This document shows positions 12,600-24,717 of a DNA stretch of 64,000 nucleotides, in pieces (the stretch's first letter is position 1; each line of letters opens with the position of its first letter). Where the stretch lies: the NCBI RefSeq assembly GCF_027943255.1, contig NC_072896.1, forward strand, positions 116,963,879 to 117,027,878. Direction: 5' to 3'. The stretch comes from Anastrepha obliqua. Taxonomy: Eukaryota > Arthropoda > Insecta > Diptera > Tephritidae. The notes below the pieces were generated by a model, which did not search any database, had not been told where the DNA came from, and worked only from the letters and a program-made list of their open reading frames with translations. Made by a program: the position numbers and the translations under genes.

Positions 12600-13000
12600 T
12601 AATTGACAATATCCAATGAGACGTCACTTGGTGTGTTCGAGAGAACGATTCTGCGCAAGATTTTTGGACCTTTGCACGTAAGCGCCGGCGAATATCGCAG
12701 GCGATGGAAAAATGAGCTGTATGAGCTTTACGATGGCATAGACATAGCGAATAAAAATCCAGCGGCTACGTTAGCTGAGTCATGTCGCCCGAATGGATAC
12801 AAACGCTCCGGCTATGAAAGTATTCGATGCGGTACCAGCTGGTGGAAGATACCAGCTTGGAAAGATCAGGTGGAGAAAGACATGGCTTAACTTGGTGGGC
12901 CGAACTGACGCCGGTTAGCACAAGAAAGAAACGACTGGCACGCTTTGTTAAACACGGCTAAAATCGCGTAAGCAGTTATATCGGCAATTAAGAAGAAATA
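12600..13000 (+). pseudogene. RTE-like LINE C-terminus and 3' end
   Basis: The frame SNETSLGVFERTILRKIFGP, followed by YRRRWKNELYELYDGIDI and WKDQVEKDMA, is the characteristic C-terminal part of an RTE-type LINE polymerase, downstream of the catalytic palm. A stop follows WKDQVEKDMA. The 3' tail (AAAATCGCGTAAGCAGTTAT, then AATTAAGAAGAA) recurs at 32395-32450. The element is 5'-truncated, as LINE copies usually are. Confidence 0.7.
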
Positions 13001-13840
13001 ATTCATAATCGCTTCAAGCTGCTGATAAAATTCACCACGTGTGTGATATTTAAACCTGTTACATCCGCAGGAGTGGACAAAAAACGGAGAGCCCAGATGT
13101 ATGAATCTTAGCGCAATGAGAGCAGGCCAGTGAGAGAAAATTGCTGAGATGATATCACATCATCCTCTGGACATCTTCTGCAGAAATAACTTGAAAGAAA
13201 CCCAAGTCTCACCACATGGATACCTAATGGACAATGTCCAGTAAGGACATCCGCCAAATTCAAGAACTGCGGCTTTGTTAGTCTTCGAAGTTACCTCGAG
13301 CGCCCCTGATCTAAGCCACGGATCCTTCTGGGTTCTGAATTTGCATGTTTGCGCACTAACCCAACGCTCACTGAGTTGACACAAGGCCCATCTCTCCAGG
13401 AGTAGAATGGCAATGGAACCCCAATCCTCTTATTTCGTAGAGAAGCCATCTCAAGGATCCACTGTCTAACCAGCTTATAAATTTAGCAGTTTCCCTCTAT
13501 ACCACTTTGAACGGGAACCCAAATGAGTCTAACATCGAGGTATTCGGATGCAGTCGAGAGAGAAGTGAGGCATTCCTCGACCGATTTCGAACGCACCAAC
13601 AACGAGCCCAGTGCTCTAATTGCCACTTGTCTGCCTGAGTTCTTTATAGTAAGCAAACAATCCACTGCTTATTTAATTGTGGCTACCTTCACTTGGAAAA
13701 CACTACATGGTTAGGTAGCATAAAATTGGAGATTGATGGGGAGCTACTCGCAAAATGCTCCGCCACCAACTTTTCCATCCAGATTCGAACCACTGTCTGC
13801 AACTGTTACAGCTCGCTCATTCCTTCATTGAGGAGAGCGT
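13000..13840 (-). pseudogene. Jockey/R1-like LINE 3' end: RNase H and C-terminal region
   Basis: On the minus strand, DGKVGGGAF and CSVFQVEVATIK (RNase H acidic residues) are followed by IRALGSLLVRS, LIWVPVQSGIEGN and TGHCPLGIHVVRLG. The conserved PGH of the last RNase H block is PVQ here. Several frameshifts and stops separate the pieces. It abuts the plus-strand RTE end at about 13000. Confidence 0.7.
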
Positions 13841-13844
13841 AGTG

Positions 13845-14730
13845 AGGCGACCAAATAAAGTTCATACATTTTGCGAAACTTTTTGGTTGTCATTGGCAAT
13901 CGTTAACCAGCAATATTTCTTCTGTACTTGCCCAAACAGCCGCAAACTTGGATTTCTCGCCAAAAATGCGGTGTTGGAGTAGATATGATTCCAAAAACAT
14001 TAGCTTAGTTCCAGTGAGATCTACAAGAAATGAGGTTGAAATACAGTGGGAGTATCTTGTAGAGTAAGGGCATCATTATGTAGGCATGCACTTGGAAACT
14101 AAATCTACGAAGAAAGTGGCTAAGCCGGCTTTGAATCAATATTCAATACCTTTTGAAATAAAAAATATCATTAGACTTCTTATAAGAGCCCTACCTTTAA
14201 ATGAGGGCCACAGCAAACAAATCAATGGTGCTGATTGGCGGTATGCTCCTGAAATATATGTATTTACCATTCTCTGATAGGCATTTTTTTAATATCTCGC
14301 AGCGGAGTCTAAGGAGTCCTGACATTTTTCCACTGCTTGTAATCAGAGCTTTTTATGCCGCTGAATCTCCTATTTATATACCATAAAAAGGGTTTAATCT
14401 CAAACTCTTTCATCAATGATTTCTGTCATCTTTCCTCTCTTGTTCCTCTCTGTAATTTAGTTTTAAAAGCACTATTAAATGGTTTCGAAAATGTTTTTTA
14501 GTCTGTGAGAAAGCAATAGTTTCCAGACTGTTAACAAATAAATGAATAATTACTGCGATTTCAGTGATTGAAGTAATTGTGGCATTTCAGTGTGACAAAG
14601 GTGATGAGATATAACGAAGCAGATATGGGAAGGCATCTTTTTCTTCATCGATAATATACAATTCTAGATGACATTAGAATGACAAAGGAACTAAAGAACT
14701 ACTATAAAAAGGCATCTCCCTGCACATACA
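13845..14730. other. Unassigned non-coding DNA
   Basis: Two overlapping short open frames (14086-14277 and 14201-14386) show no motif I recognise. No terminal repeats were found. Confidence 0.45.
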
Positions 14731-14734
14731 ATCA

Positions 14735-14835
14735 CTCCTAGTTGGAGCATAGGGCGGAAACAAAGGCCCTCCAACAATTTCTAACAGCCGCTACCTGTGT
14801 AATTTCGTCCCAGCTAGCGATGAAAGAGCACCCAT
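14735..14835 (-). pseudogene. LINE C-terminus remnant (ALCS type)
   Basis: The minus strand reads RNCWRAFVSALCSN-stop-E-stop across small frame changes, the W..xVxALCS ending seen in several LINE remnants of this window. An adjacent minus-strand frame at 14836-15051 (71 codons) may be upstream debris of the same copy, but has no recognisable domain. Confidence 0.45.
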
Positions 14836-15096
14836 TTAGGATTGTTCCATTCCAAGTTTGTCGTTGGTATCCTCTGCATTGGCTTTCTGTTGGTTGTGAG
14901 TGAAAAACCATTTTGGCAACATTGTCGTGTTGTCTACGGAGAGTATGTAAAATCCAGTGCCATTTTCGCTTTTTAATTTCAAAACTGATTGGTCAGTTTT
15001 CAGTAAGCGAAAGAAGGTCTGCATTGGAGACGGTTCTTGGCGAAAATACAATTACTGCATGATGTGAATATCAATAAAATTGACACTGTACTTATA

Positions 15097-15420
15097 GAGG
15101 GTGGTTAAATTTCAAGGGCCGATGTTGAATGTGAATTACACCTAAACGTCAACGACACCGTTGGTCTTCTTTTTTTGGGGTTATTTGAAGTCAGCAACAA
15201 TTCAAGAGCTAAAGGATGAGATGGCTCAGAGTCATCGATAATTTGGACCATCGGATGGAGGTGTGCCGCCGAGGCCGCGGCGGCCATTTGGCCAATATTT
15301 TGTTCAATACATAATTGAACCATACCAATATTATCATAATAAAGAGAAATAATAATAATTTCCTAAAAAAATTGTATTTTATTCAAAATCAATACCGGCC
15401 CTTGAAACTTAACCACTTTT
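15097..15420 (-). mobile_element. 324-bp deletion derivative of a DDE transposon (family V1), MITE-like
   Basis: Flanked by TA at 15095-15096 and 15421-15422. Its inverted ends share GTGGTTAA(A/G)TTTCAAGGGCC. Inside, the minus strand still encodes the last residues of the transposase (DNLDHRMEVCRR, LANIL), matching the C-terminus at 38079-38150. The element kept both ends and the last coding bases and lost the rest. Confidence 0.85.
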
Positions 15421-15424
15421 TATA

Positions 15425-17700
15425 TAAGTAGAGAGCAATTTCGATTTCAAAATTGTGGTAGGACTAGCATCACATATACACACCAATGTGAGGCAATATA
15501 GGGCGATCTAGGATACAATATCGAATATATTAGCCTCTTTAACCAAACTATGTACCATTAAAGCGGAAGTTCTCTATTAAATTACATGGCTTCATCGATA
15601 AAATCTCGAAATCAAAAAGCTGAAGAACCTAAAGTCACAGTTGAAGACTGCAATCCAAAATTTGAACTAACCAGCAAAACACAAAATTTGCATTCCTACA
15701 ACCCGTGTCATCTACCAGTTAAACAGTCTACTTAATTCGCTTATTATGCATAAGGCTACGGTACAACGTAAACGAACTGATTGGTTCTCATAAGTGTGAT
15801 TGCAGTGCTGGTAAATCTACCACCGACCATCGTGTGCCAAACAATTCAAATATAATTTTATTTATTTATTTATTTATTTGTACACATTCAAGTTTAAATT
15901 AAGATTTTTACTCGCATTTTTGTAATTTGATATGAAAAATTATGTCCACTGTCATCAACACCCACAAAAGTGCCACTCAACATCCAATCAAGCACGCTTC
16001 AAAAATTTTGCTTCAGTTTTCAACAATGCACGCGCACATACACACACTCCTCTTTGAGCAAACGTAATTGCCATAATTTTGAAAAGCATAGCAATTACTT
16101 AGTTTATGTGGCATTCAAATTGAAATTTCCAAGCAAAATGCCAAAATGATAAATCTCAAAGTGTGGGTGGTGTGTGTAGACGAGCGATATTTCAAAAGCA
16201 AAACAAATAGCTAAAGAGATAACTGTAAAAATTAAAAACAAAAATCATAGACATTTTTTTGACTGAAGGTGTGTTGTATATTTCGTGTATTTACATTGTT
16301 TACGAGCTTTTACACTGTGACGCTCTGGTTGGTCCTCGCCTGCCTTTATGGCAGCTCTAGTGTTATCAATGAATCGGCTGAGAGCTGTCAATTTATTTAC
16401 GTGCATAAATATGTATGTATGTGATGTGTAAGTGTGTTCGCAGCAGCAGCGCGGTAGCAAAATGTGGCAGTGGTCACAGCAAATGATATTAATCACAACA
16501 ATAAAATACTTGGTGGCACAGGCCGCAGCTTCGCGGATCCGTGTTTGCCTGCCTGCCTGCCAGCCAGCCAGCCGGGCAGCAAGCCTTTTACGACGCAGGT
16601 GCCGTTGCTACTGCTGCCTGGGTTTCCATTTACCTGCTTGTGTGACTGAGTGAGGTGTGTGATTTCGTATGCTTTTTTTTGTTTTTGTAAATTATACTTA
16701 TATACATAAATCTTTTTGTTGTTTTTCGCATTCTTTTATCTTGGCACAAGCCGCCATGGCTTTAGAGAAATACGAACCCAAGCGCATATAAAAAAACATT
16801 TAACACTCACGCCCACACTTGTTATTTTTTTTTGTTTTTTTTTCTTCTATAATTTTTTAGCACTCACCCGCTCCCCTGCGTCGGCGAATTTCGTTTACAC
16901 TGTTTGTTTATTGCTTTGTGAGTTAATTAAGCCATTAACCATGCGATAAGCGTCAGCTAGAAACTATGTGTTGGCGCTTGAAAATACACCAATAAAATCA
17001 AAATTACAAAAACAACAATATTTATACAAACAGCAAACCGAAAAGCAATAAGTATCACAAATGACCAGAATTATCACTGAGAGGCTCGCCGCTTAAGTCT
17101 TTCGTTTGCTATTTATTGGTTTTATTATATTTTAATTAAAGCGCAATAAAAGTTTATGGATTTTATGATGTGAAATAATCGTTAAATAAATATGTACAAA
17201 TATTTTGAGCGTGTTGAGGCTTTATTGGGGGGTGTTATTATTTAATTGGAAGGTGAAACATTCTTTGCATTGAATGCTACAAATTTATGAGTTGTCATAT
17301 GTTTTCTTATACCAAATTATCCAAATTAAATCGGAATTTTTCGCAAGTTTTACTTTGTCAAAGTAGCCAATATAAAATAAATAATAAATAAATTCTCAGT
17401 TTTACGCAAAAAATTACTGGACAGCAGTAGGAAAAAATGAAAATATTTAAATAGATTGCATGCTTCCATCTCTGCGAGGGAGAAAGATTTTAAAGAAAGT
17501 AAACAATTTTTTTTAATTTTACAGTTTGTGCTGTGGAAGCAGAAAATAAAGTATAAGAAGAATATATAAGTATAACCAAATGTTTACATAAGATATAATG
17601 AATGTAAGAGCAAAATATTCACAGAATTTAACAAAAAAAATCAATCGAGATATTACACCAACAGCTGTTTTGATAATACGTAGCTTGTCGCAGATTTCAG
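15425..17700. other. Non-coding stretch with simple repeats
   Basis: No gene is seen. Includes a (TTTA)n run at 15857-15879, TATG repeats near 16410, and back-to-back TGCC and AGCC tetranucleotide runs at about 16543-16575. 16000-17000 has the texture of ordinary fly intronic DNA. Confidence 0.5.
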
Positions 17701-17708
17701 CAACTCTA

Positions 17709-18583
17709 CTAGGTTGTTCATTAAGTTCTGCGCATTTGATAAAAGAAGGCGTTGCCACTAGCCCATTTTTTTTTGTTATATTTATACACTCTTCAATTTG
17801 TCCATCCATTCTATGTTAACAAGCCATTTAACATCGACGTGTCACAGTATTTTCTACAATTGAACAAATTAAAAATCGTGCAGTGATTGAATTTGGGACT
17901 TTATCAGAAACTTTTGGAGCGTTTAGGAGAAGATAGAATGGATTTTGTGCGTTGATTCACCGCTATTAATGAGATTTGGGTCTACCACCATGATCCGAAA
18001 TCAAAATAAGAGACTAAAGAGTGGTGTGAACCAGATCCCTCGGCTTCGGAATGTGTTCCTGTCCAGAAATCGACCAAGAAGGTGTTAGTATCAGTTTTTT
18101 AGGATACGAAAGATATTTCGTTTTTGGAGTACTTGCCAACTGGTAAAACAATAAAGTCTGAATATTATTATAACCTTTTAGACCAGCTGAAGGAAAAAAA
18201 TTGTGAAAAAAAGACCCAGTTTGCAAAAGAAAAAATATTTTCATTAGGACAATGCACCGAGTCACAAGAGCATTTTGACTATGGCTAAAATCCATGAATA
18301 AAAGTTCGAATTGTTGGAGCATTCATCGAATTCAACACATTTGACCCCTAGCGACTTCCATCTATTTCCAGACCTAAAAAATGCATGCGCCGAAAGCGTT
18401 TCTCATCAAATGATGAGGTCATAACAGCCTACCAGATTCTCACTTCAGGGATTGAATTCATAAATAGGAATTTCATTTTAAGAAGTGTATTGGTGTTCAG
18501 CGAGACTATTAATAATAAAGTGTATTTGAAATCATAAAATTGTGTTTTTCTTATCGAAGCGGAAAACTTATTGAGCGTCCTAG
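17709..18583 (+). mobile_element. Decayed mariner (family M2), N-terminal half deleted
   Basis: Flanked by TA at 17707-17708 and 18584-18585, with inverted ends of the type CTAGG..G.TCAxTAAGTT. The body reads NEIWVYHHDPKSK, KSTKKVLVSVF, KTIKSEYYYNLLDQL, then LEH-type and SDFHLF fragments across stops, and ends KCIGVQ. This is a mariner transposase from the first catalytic block onward. The first catalytic Asp is Asn here. At 875 bp it is shorter than a full mariner, and most of the helix-turn-helix half is gone. Confidence 0.8.
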
Positions 18584-18589
18584 TATTTT

Positions 18590-18955
18590 CTATTTTAAAA
18601 CAACTTATACGCGAGTCTTTTGGAAGTCCCTTTGCATTGTAATTTTTGAAAAGTAAGAATTTTTTTGTTATTATAATTATTTTTTCTGTTGCAATATTCT
18701 TTATTATTTAACCAAAATTATAAAATTAAAACTTTCAAACTTTATACAAAATGAAGAAAAATTCAGCAAAATTGTATCTAACTTTTCGTCTTTTTAATCC
18801 GAATTTTTGGAAAATTTTGCATACGAAAAACATTGTAAATATTAAACAATCTCATGATGCACTCAATTATACTTGGCACTACTTATATTGGATGTTTTTT
18901 AATTTTATTTTTTTTTATTATTATATAATCTGGCAGATAATTTATGGCATTTGTT
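18590..18955. other. AT-rich non-coding DNA
   Basis: Nothing recognisable apart from T-rich runs. Confidence 0.5.
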
Positions 18956-18959
18956 TTTG

Positions 18960-20080
18960 TATGTATTTATTTATTTATTTAAAAGAGTAACAGTTATTAA
19001 TAACTATTCCACTCACGGAATAAGCATTGGCTGCCAGGGCCTTCGACTTATGGTATCTTAACTAGAGTAATAATATAGGTAAGTAACTATACAAGATGAT
19101 GGGAGAGAGCAGTTGGGGGAGTATTAGAAGATTAGTGGGAAGTGTGAGTTTGACCGGAGTATAATTTTATATATGTATATCTAATTTTCGCAAAGTTTAA
19201 TAAATTTACAAATTAAGTTAATGCTATTGTCATCTGTGTTGTTGAGTAACTTCGAAAGTTCAAGTTTAGGATGGATTGCATTTCTAGTGCATTTCAATCT
19301 TGGGCAGGTATGGGGGAGGTGTGAATCGTGTAGTCGTCTGAGTTGCAAAAAGGGCAGTCTGGTTTGACTGTGCCGTTCAGGATGTGAACATGGGTGGCTA
19401 TAGTGTGACCGATTCGAAGGCGTGTAAATATCTTGAGGTTATTGGAAGACATGTGTGTAGGATATATGGGCTTGACGCCAGTAGGGTTGTACTTTTTGTA
19501 GTGCTTTTGATAATTAATCCATTGAAGAGATTTTAGTATAATTTTCCGAATATCTTTGGTAGTAAAATGTGCTCTGAAGTGAAGGGGTTCTTGGGCAGCT
19601 TCTTTGGTTCTAGTATCAGCGCACTCGTTGCCTTGTATTCCGGCATGATCCGAAACCACGTGACCCTTTTGGAATTTTTATTTGATACGATATTATTTCG
19701 GATTTCGGTGATTATTGGAGTATAGTTAGCCCCGACTGAGATTGTGACACCAAGCTGGTTTGTGACTGCAAACGATGTACTGGTGTCTGTTTTAGATCCA
19801 TTCGTTTCTTAAAGGAGCAACGATTTCATTGAAATGTTGGACGTATTCATCAGAGGAGGTGGACTCTTTGGGGAATTTTAGCAAATCCGCGATAAAAATA
19901 ATTTTTGGATTCAAGCCTGGTAGGAAAACTGGAATTGGTAGCAAAACCGCATCTGATGTGATATTCAGTTTTTGCATTAGTTCAGCAAAACGTTGTATGG
20001 TGGACGGTTTGCGGCTATTTTTATATTGTTGCTTCGCTGTAATATCCGGCATGTGTCCGTCGCGGCTACGAATTACATGT
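18960..20080 (-). pseudogene. LINE 3' end with RNase H (family with (TTTA)n 3' tail)
   Basis: On the minus strand an N-terminal piece (about 20080-19795; ITSDAVLLPIPVF, KIIFIADLLKFPKE) leads by frameshift into GSKTDTSTSFAVTN, an RNase H entry. Then comes DHAGIQGNECADT (final RNase H block) and a zinc-type C-terminus (LRIGHTIATHVHILNGTVKP, CPFCNSDDY). The middle of RNase H is missing. The 3' UTR runs to an A-rich AAAT repeat at 18964-18980, read on the minus strand as the tail. I-like or Jockey-like clade; not further resolved. Confidence 0.7.
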
Positions 20081-20084
20081 TTCA

Positions 20085-20290
20085 CTCGATCACTCCAATA
20101 AATCGATTGCTAAGCCCACTGTACGAAAAGTTGTGCCATCATCAATATTTAGCTGATTAATTTTTGGAAACAAAAATTCAGTCATCATGGTTCAACAGCG
20201 CTCACCATCCACCGTAACGGTGAAAGAAATAAGGGCCGATGATTCTGTATGAATTTTGTTTAGCTTATAAGAAAAAATCGGTTACGTGGC
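20085..20290 (-). pseudogene. DDE transposase scrap (V-type family)
   Basis: The minus strand reads TVTVDGERC-stop-TMMTEFLFPKINQLNIDD, close in pattern to AVTVNSVRYREMITNFLWPE in the element at 38079-38700. Only the stretch just before the second catalytic Asp remains. Confidence 0.6.
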
Positions 20291-20294
20291 GTAT

Positions 20295-22675
20295 TCGCAA
20301 AATGCTTTGTATGAGGATACGGAAGTTGTTAAGCCAGTGCTCTGGCTTGGTATTTTTTCAGAACAACTTTTATTTATAGCATTCACTTCATTCGAAAATG
20401 TGAATAAATTAGTTTTTCTCCAAGCAAAACCATTGTTTCAAGACAACTGCATCACGTTTTGCGTTTAAGTCGGACGACATTTCATTTCTTTGTTAGTTTA
20501 CAAATAAGCAGATATTCAATCAATATTTATAGCCAACCAAACCGATTTTCCACAGAACACATCAGTAGTCAATTGGAGCGAAACTTAGCTGCAAGACTGT
20601 CATTAGTATTATATTAAATTAAATATGCATTAACCACATTGCTATGATTTCCTATTCATTGCCAACCAGCTGCTAATAATCACGCTGAAAATAATAACTG
20701 GTGGTAACTGCAGGAAAAAAATGCAATTGCAAGTTGCTTGGCGCACGACAAACTTGTCCGCCTACCATTAAATGATAAAATAAAATAACTGTAGAATATT
20801 TCTTACCTGTACCTACATATATATAAGTATATGTACTCGTGTGTATGTATTTATGAAGGTGTTCTCATAGTCAAATGCAAATTAGACAAACCCAGCCGGC
20901 CGGCACTCTGCAATGAGTCTGTTCGTCGGAGTCGTTCGTTTGGACATTTGCCATATAATTTGCGCCAACACTCTTGGCACTATCCACTAATGCGTTGTAA
21001 TGGCTAGCATGAATGCGCAAATAATAGGCGAACAGATGCAATTTTGTGTGCAAAATGTAAACAAATTGTGAATGGTTTACACATACAAGCACATAATGTA
21101 TGAGTATTGAGTGTGAGAATTGCCGGTTACACGTCGGACGCTTGCTTGTTTATGCACTCAAACTTTTAATCGAGTTCAATTGGCGGCGATTGTAGTAGAA
21201 ATTCGGCCTGACTTAAATACAAAAATATATACTTACAACAATGAGCTGCAGCTCAGTAGCCCCACTACTTCACAGCTGTAATTGTGTTATTTTATGGCAT
21301 TTTCATTTATCACACAGACTTTACGCCTGCCCCGTCACTATGCACCCCGCTTGGGCCATTATCTATGGGATTAGCCAGCAACGAATTGTCTGAGGCGCAG
21401 ACGCAAAATAATGCACCACAATCACTCGCCATAATTATGGCAAATTAACGACAAAGACAAATCGTAAGCGTTGTAGTTACAATCAGCGGATTGTCGAGTT
21501 GGCTGTCAAGGCGGACAAGCGATCGTTTGTCCAAATGGCTAAGTTGATTTGGTTTTGTTAATTTTTGCTTTTGTTGGTCGAAATGGCAAACAAACGCGGC
21601 GAAAAGGTGACAAATCAGCTACCAAATATAGGTAGAAATAAAGCGAGGCAAAAAAAAAAAGAAAAACCAGCAACAAAAATTTAGAATTGTTGTCTATGGT
21701 AGCCTGTGAAAAGTGTATAATTTTGTAAGGCTACACTAATTGGCTATCAGTTTCTGCAAGGATGTTAATGGGTGTTACTTAGTTATTTCCTCGCACGTTG
21801 AAATTGTTTACTTGTGCCTATCTTCAGGTCAAATGGCACGTGATATGATTAAAATTTGGTCTACCGCTTAAAATTCCCCGCTTTTTTTACCCTATTGCGA
21901 TGAAATTTGTGTAATAAAGATATGCTACTGTCAATGAAACTCAAATTTCTGCATTAAGGCAAGATGGGAGTCCAAGAATTGAGAAAAAAAGTTTTTTATT
22001 GATTGTATTGGCAATTTTGTCCAGCCCCTGTTAACTGCCGTTCATATTTTCAAAATGGAAGGTTCACTTCGCTAAATTTTTACAAAATTTGAAAAATTTA
22101 AATTCTTTAAATACACGAAAAAATATCTATCATATTTACAGAGCTATTGCGCACACGCCATAGGGCAGGTGAACAATTAATAAAATCTAATTTAAATTAA
22201 AAAATCCTAGTAATTTTTGAAAGGGAGTCTTATGTTGTGCGTCTTGATGTTGTCCTACAAATGCAAGATCTACAGTTATGTGACACCCCCGGATCATAAT
22301 AAGTCCTTTTTTCATGACAGAAATGAGCCTTTTTCATGACGGAAATGCACTCGCAGGTTGACATTCTGTGTCAAGTGGCGACCGCTAAAAAAACCGCTAA
22401 CAAACTTGGTTCTATCATTCGATATTTATGGTCAAACTTGGCACTGAAAACTCGCTTGAATACGGCTGCCATCTCACACAAATTTTAATGTCTCTCTAGT
22501 ATACTAGAGAAAGCTGATTTCCTTCCCAAATTGACTTCCCTCTCCTGCAAAAATTGTAGAGCCACTAGAAGTATACTCTTTTTCAATTACCTCTCGCACT
22601 TTGATGGACAGTCGCAATCAATTTTCTCCGGGCTTACCAGGAAACAAGCTACTTGTCGATGTTTTTCTTTTGTTT
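20295..22675. other. Non-coding stretch, mostly unique
   Basis: No supported gene. A perfect 18-bp palindrome lies at 22493-22510. Region 20600-21600 has the mixed composition of host intronic or intergenic DNA. Confidence 0.5.
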
Positions 22676-22679
22676 TCCT

Positions 22680-22875
22680 TGTTCACTTCTCTCGGGAGCA
22701 TAGGGCCTTGACAAGTTAGTTTCGTTAATCTATTTTGATTTCTGACAGGGTAAGTAATTCGCCTGCCGCTACCCATCCTAAGTAGTGGGAATGCCCACCT
22801 GTCGTTGCTTAGGAACAACGTCTTCTTACTGCTTTGAACGCCATCTGTGTTTCACTGTGTGAAACTGGTCGATAT
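22680..22875 (-). repeat. Second copy of the 4935-5240 repeat, without tRNA-like head
   Basis: Aligns with 4940-5135 over CTCGGGAGCATAGGGCC, TTTCGTTAATCTATTT, TCTGACAGGGTA, CCTAAGTAGTGGGAATGCCC and TCGTTGCTTAGGAACAACG. The minus strand again ends in a frame reading KALCSREK and a stop. It stops at CGCCATCTGTG, so the B-box portion is absent. Confidence 0.75.
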
Positions 22876-22879
22876 GTAA

Positions 22880-24715
22880 ATAATAAATTCTCTAGTTAAA
22901 TTTCGGTGGTAAATTATTAAAAAAATCAATGAGTCCATGCTGAAGAAATTTGAATGTAAATAGTTCTGGAGATCCTCGAAATTAAGCGTCTAAACTCAAT
23001 AAAAATATTGCATTAGAGGTTTGAAGATTCTTACACAAACGCACTTTATTTTATTAGACTTCTTATTACTTATAGTAGCTTTCAAGACGAAATCTATGCG
23101 CTTGCTAATGGAGAGAAGCTGGTTAGTGGGATGGGAATTCCTTCTTTAAACTAATCTTTATCGCGAGCAGTTAAGCAGATCGTTGATCGTCAAAAATATC
23201 TTAGATACTTGCAACTCTTTTTTTTAAGCTTAGTCACAATTTTTCACCATTAGAATCATTGAATCCTTAAGTGCAAATATTTAAAAATTTTATGCACAAA
23301 TTTGGAAAGAGGCTAAACTAGTTTTTAACACCTGTTGCGTCAATTTTGACAAGCGCAGAGAAACGCTTTCTTTTTAGTTACTATAGAGAAAACTCCAAAG
23401 TCCAATCATCTGTCATAACAAACTATGTCAGATTGTGTTGGGCTACTTTTTCAAAGACCTGCACAGCCAAAGCTACTGGAAAGCCACTTGGGAGAGTTGA
23501 TTAAATGTTACGTGGATTTATTTATTAATCAACAAAGAGGATGCTTAGAGACTATATTATAGATACATACAAACAAAGACCTTATGACAAAAGTCTTATG
23601 AGTAACTCCTTAAAAGTAGAGCTTACGTAAGAAAAATCAAAGTCTAAGGGAGAAGAATTTAAGTGGGATAATTAAAAATAATTTAGAATTTTTTACTGGG
23701 AATGTTAATGCGATTTGGCAGCTTCGAGTAGTTGCTTTATAAGTAGAGGCTAGGCCTTATAAATTATCTTAAATAAATTAAATTGTGAAAGGTAACGAAA
23801 AGTTAATCATCAGATTCTGTTTTTGAATAACTTTTCAACTGAATAAAAAAAATTATTTTGGGCGATGAAAATTTTTATTTGGTCCGTAGCACTCCAATGC
23901 TAGTCTGCTTGTATAATTAAACTGTCCAGTTTACAAGTGCTAAATATGATTAACAGGATGATCAATTTTGCGCCTCCATCTATATTTGGATATGCTTGTA
24001 TGAACTGATTTATTTATTTATTTATTTATTTATTTATTCATTGCTATTGAATCTTAATGAATATTATTCAATGCTTTAGCCTTTTTTGCTTTAACAAAAG
24101 CTTTGGAAGTGCATTTCAGCAAACACAATTATGGTTGATTTTGTCAACAGTTTGAAATAGCAAATGATCTAATTAATTCATGTCATTGGAAAGAGTCAAT
24201 GACAATGACAAAACTCTACAGCGCAAGTGTAGTGAAAAATGCACACTACACGTGATTAGAACAACTATTGGCTGTCAGCATTATTTCTCTATTCACCATT
24301 GCTTCAATTATTAATGACAGCGAGCGTATAAAACGCTTGGACTTGTCGTGTAAGGTGCACTTATTTTTAGCTAGTATATCGCGCATTTAAAGCGTACAAT
24401 TATGCTTTATTTTATTAATTAAATGAATAGAAAAACTTGCTTTGCCTTTTAACACTTCAGCTCCATAAGATTTAGAAAACTGAACGCGCCAAGCTGGAAT
24501 GTTGTTTTAGCTTACGCGGCAGAAGGGGTTGGGGTGGGTGTACTCTTGTGGCACGCACTGTATTTGAACTGTAATGGCAAATTATTTTATATAGTGCCGC
24601 ATTTAATTAACTCAGATTATATGTACACCAAGCGACAGCGACAGCGACGATAGCAGCTCAATATTTTTACTGCTGATAAATACTAATATTTTCTTTTACT
24701 TACTTTTTTTAATAA
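22880..24715. other. Non-coding stretch
   Basis: No gene is recognised. A (TTTA)n microsatellite lies at 24009-24038. A CAGCGACAGCGACGATAGCAG-like run sits near 24634. Confidence 0.5.
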
Positions 24716-24717
24716 TA

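Noticed and set aside
16432..16653. Cysteine-rich plus-strand frames suggesting a small secreted peptide
   Set aside because: Encoded by TGCC/AGCC tetranucleotide repeats in two registers.
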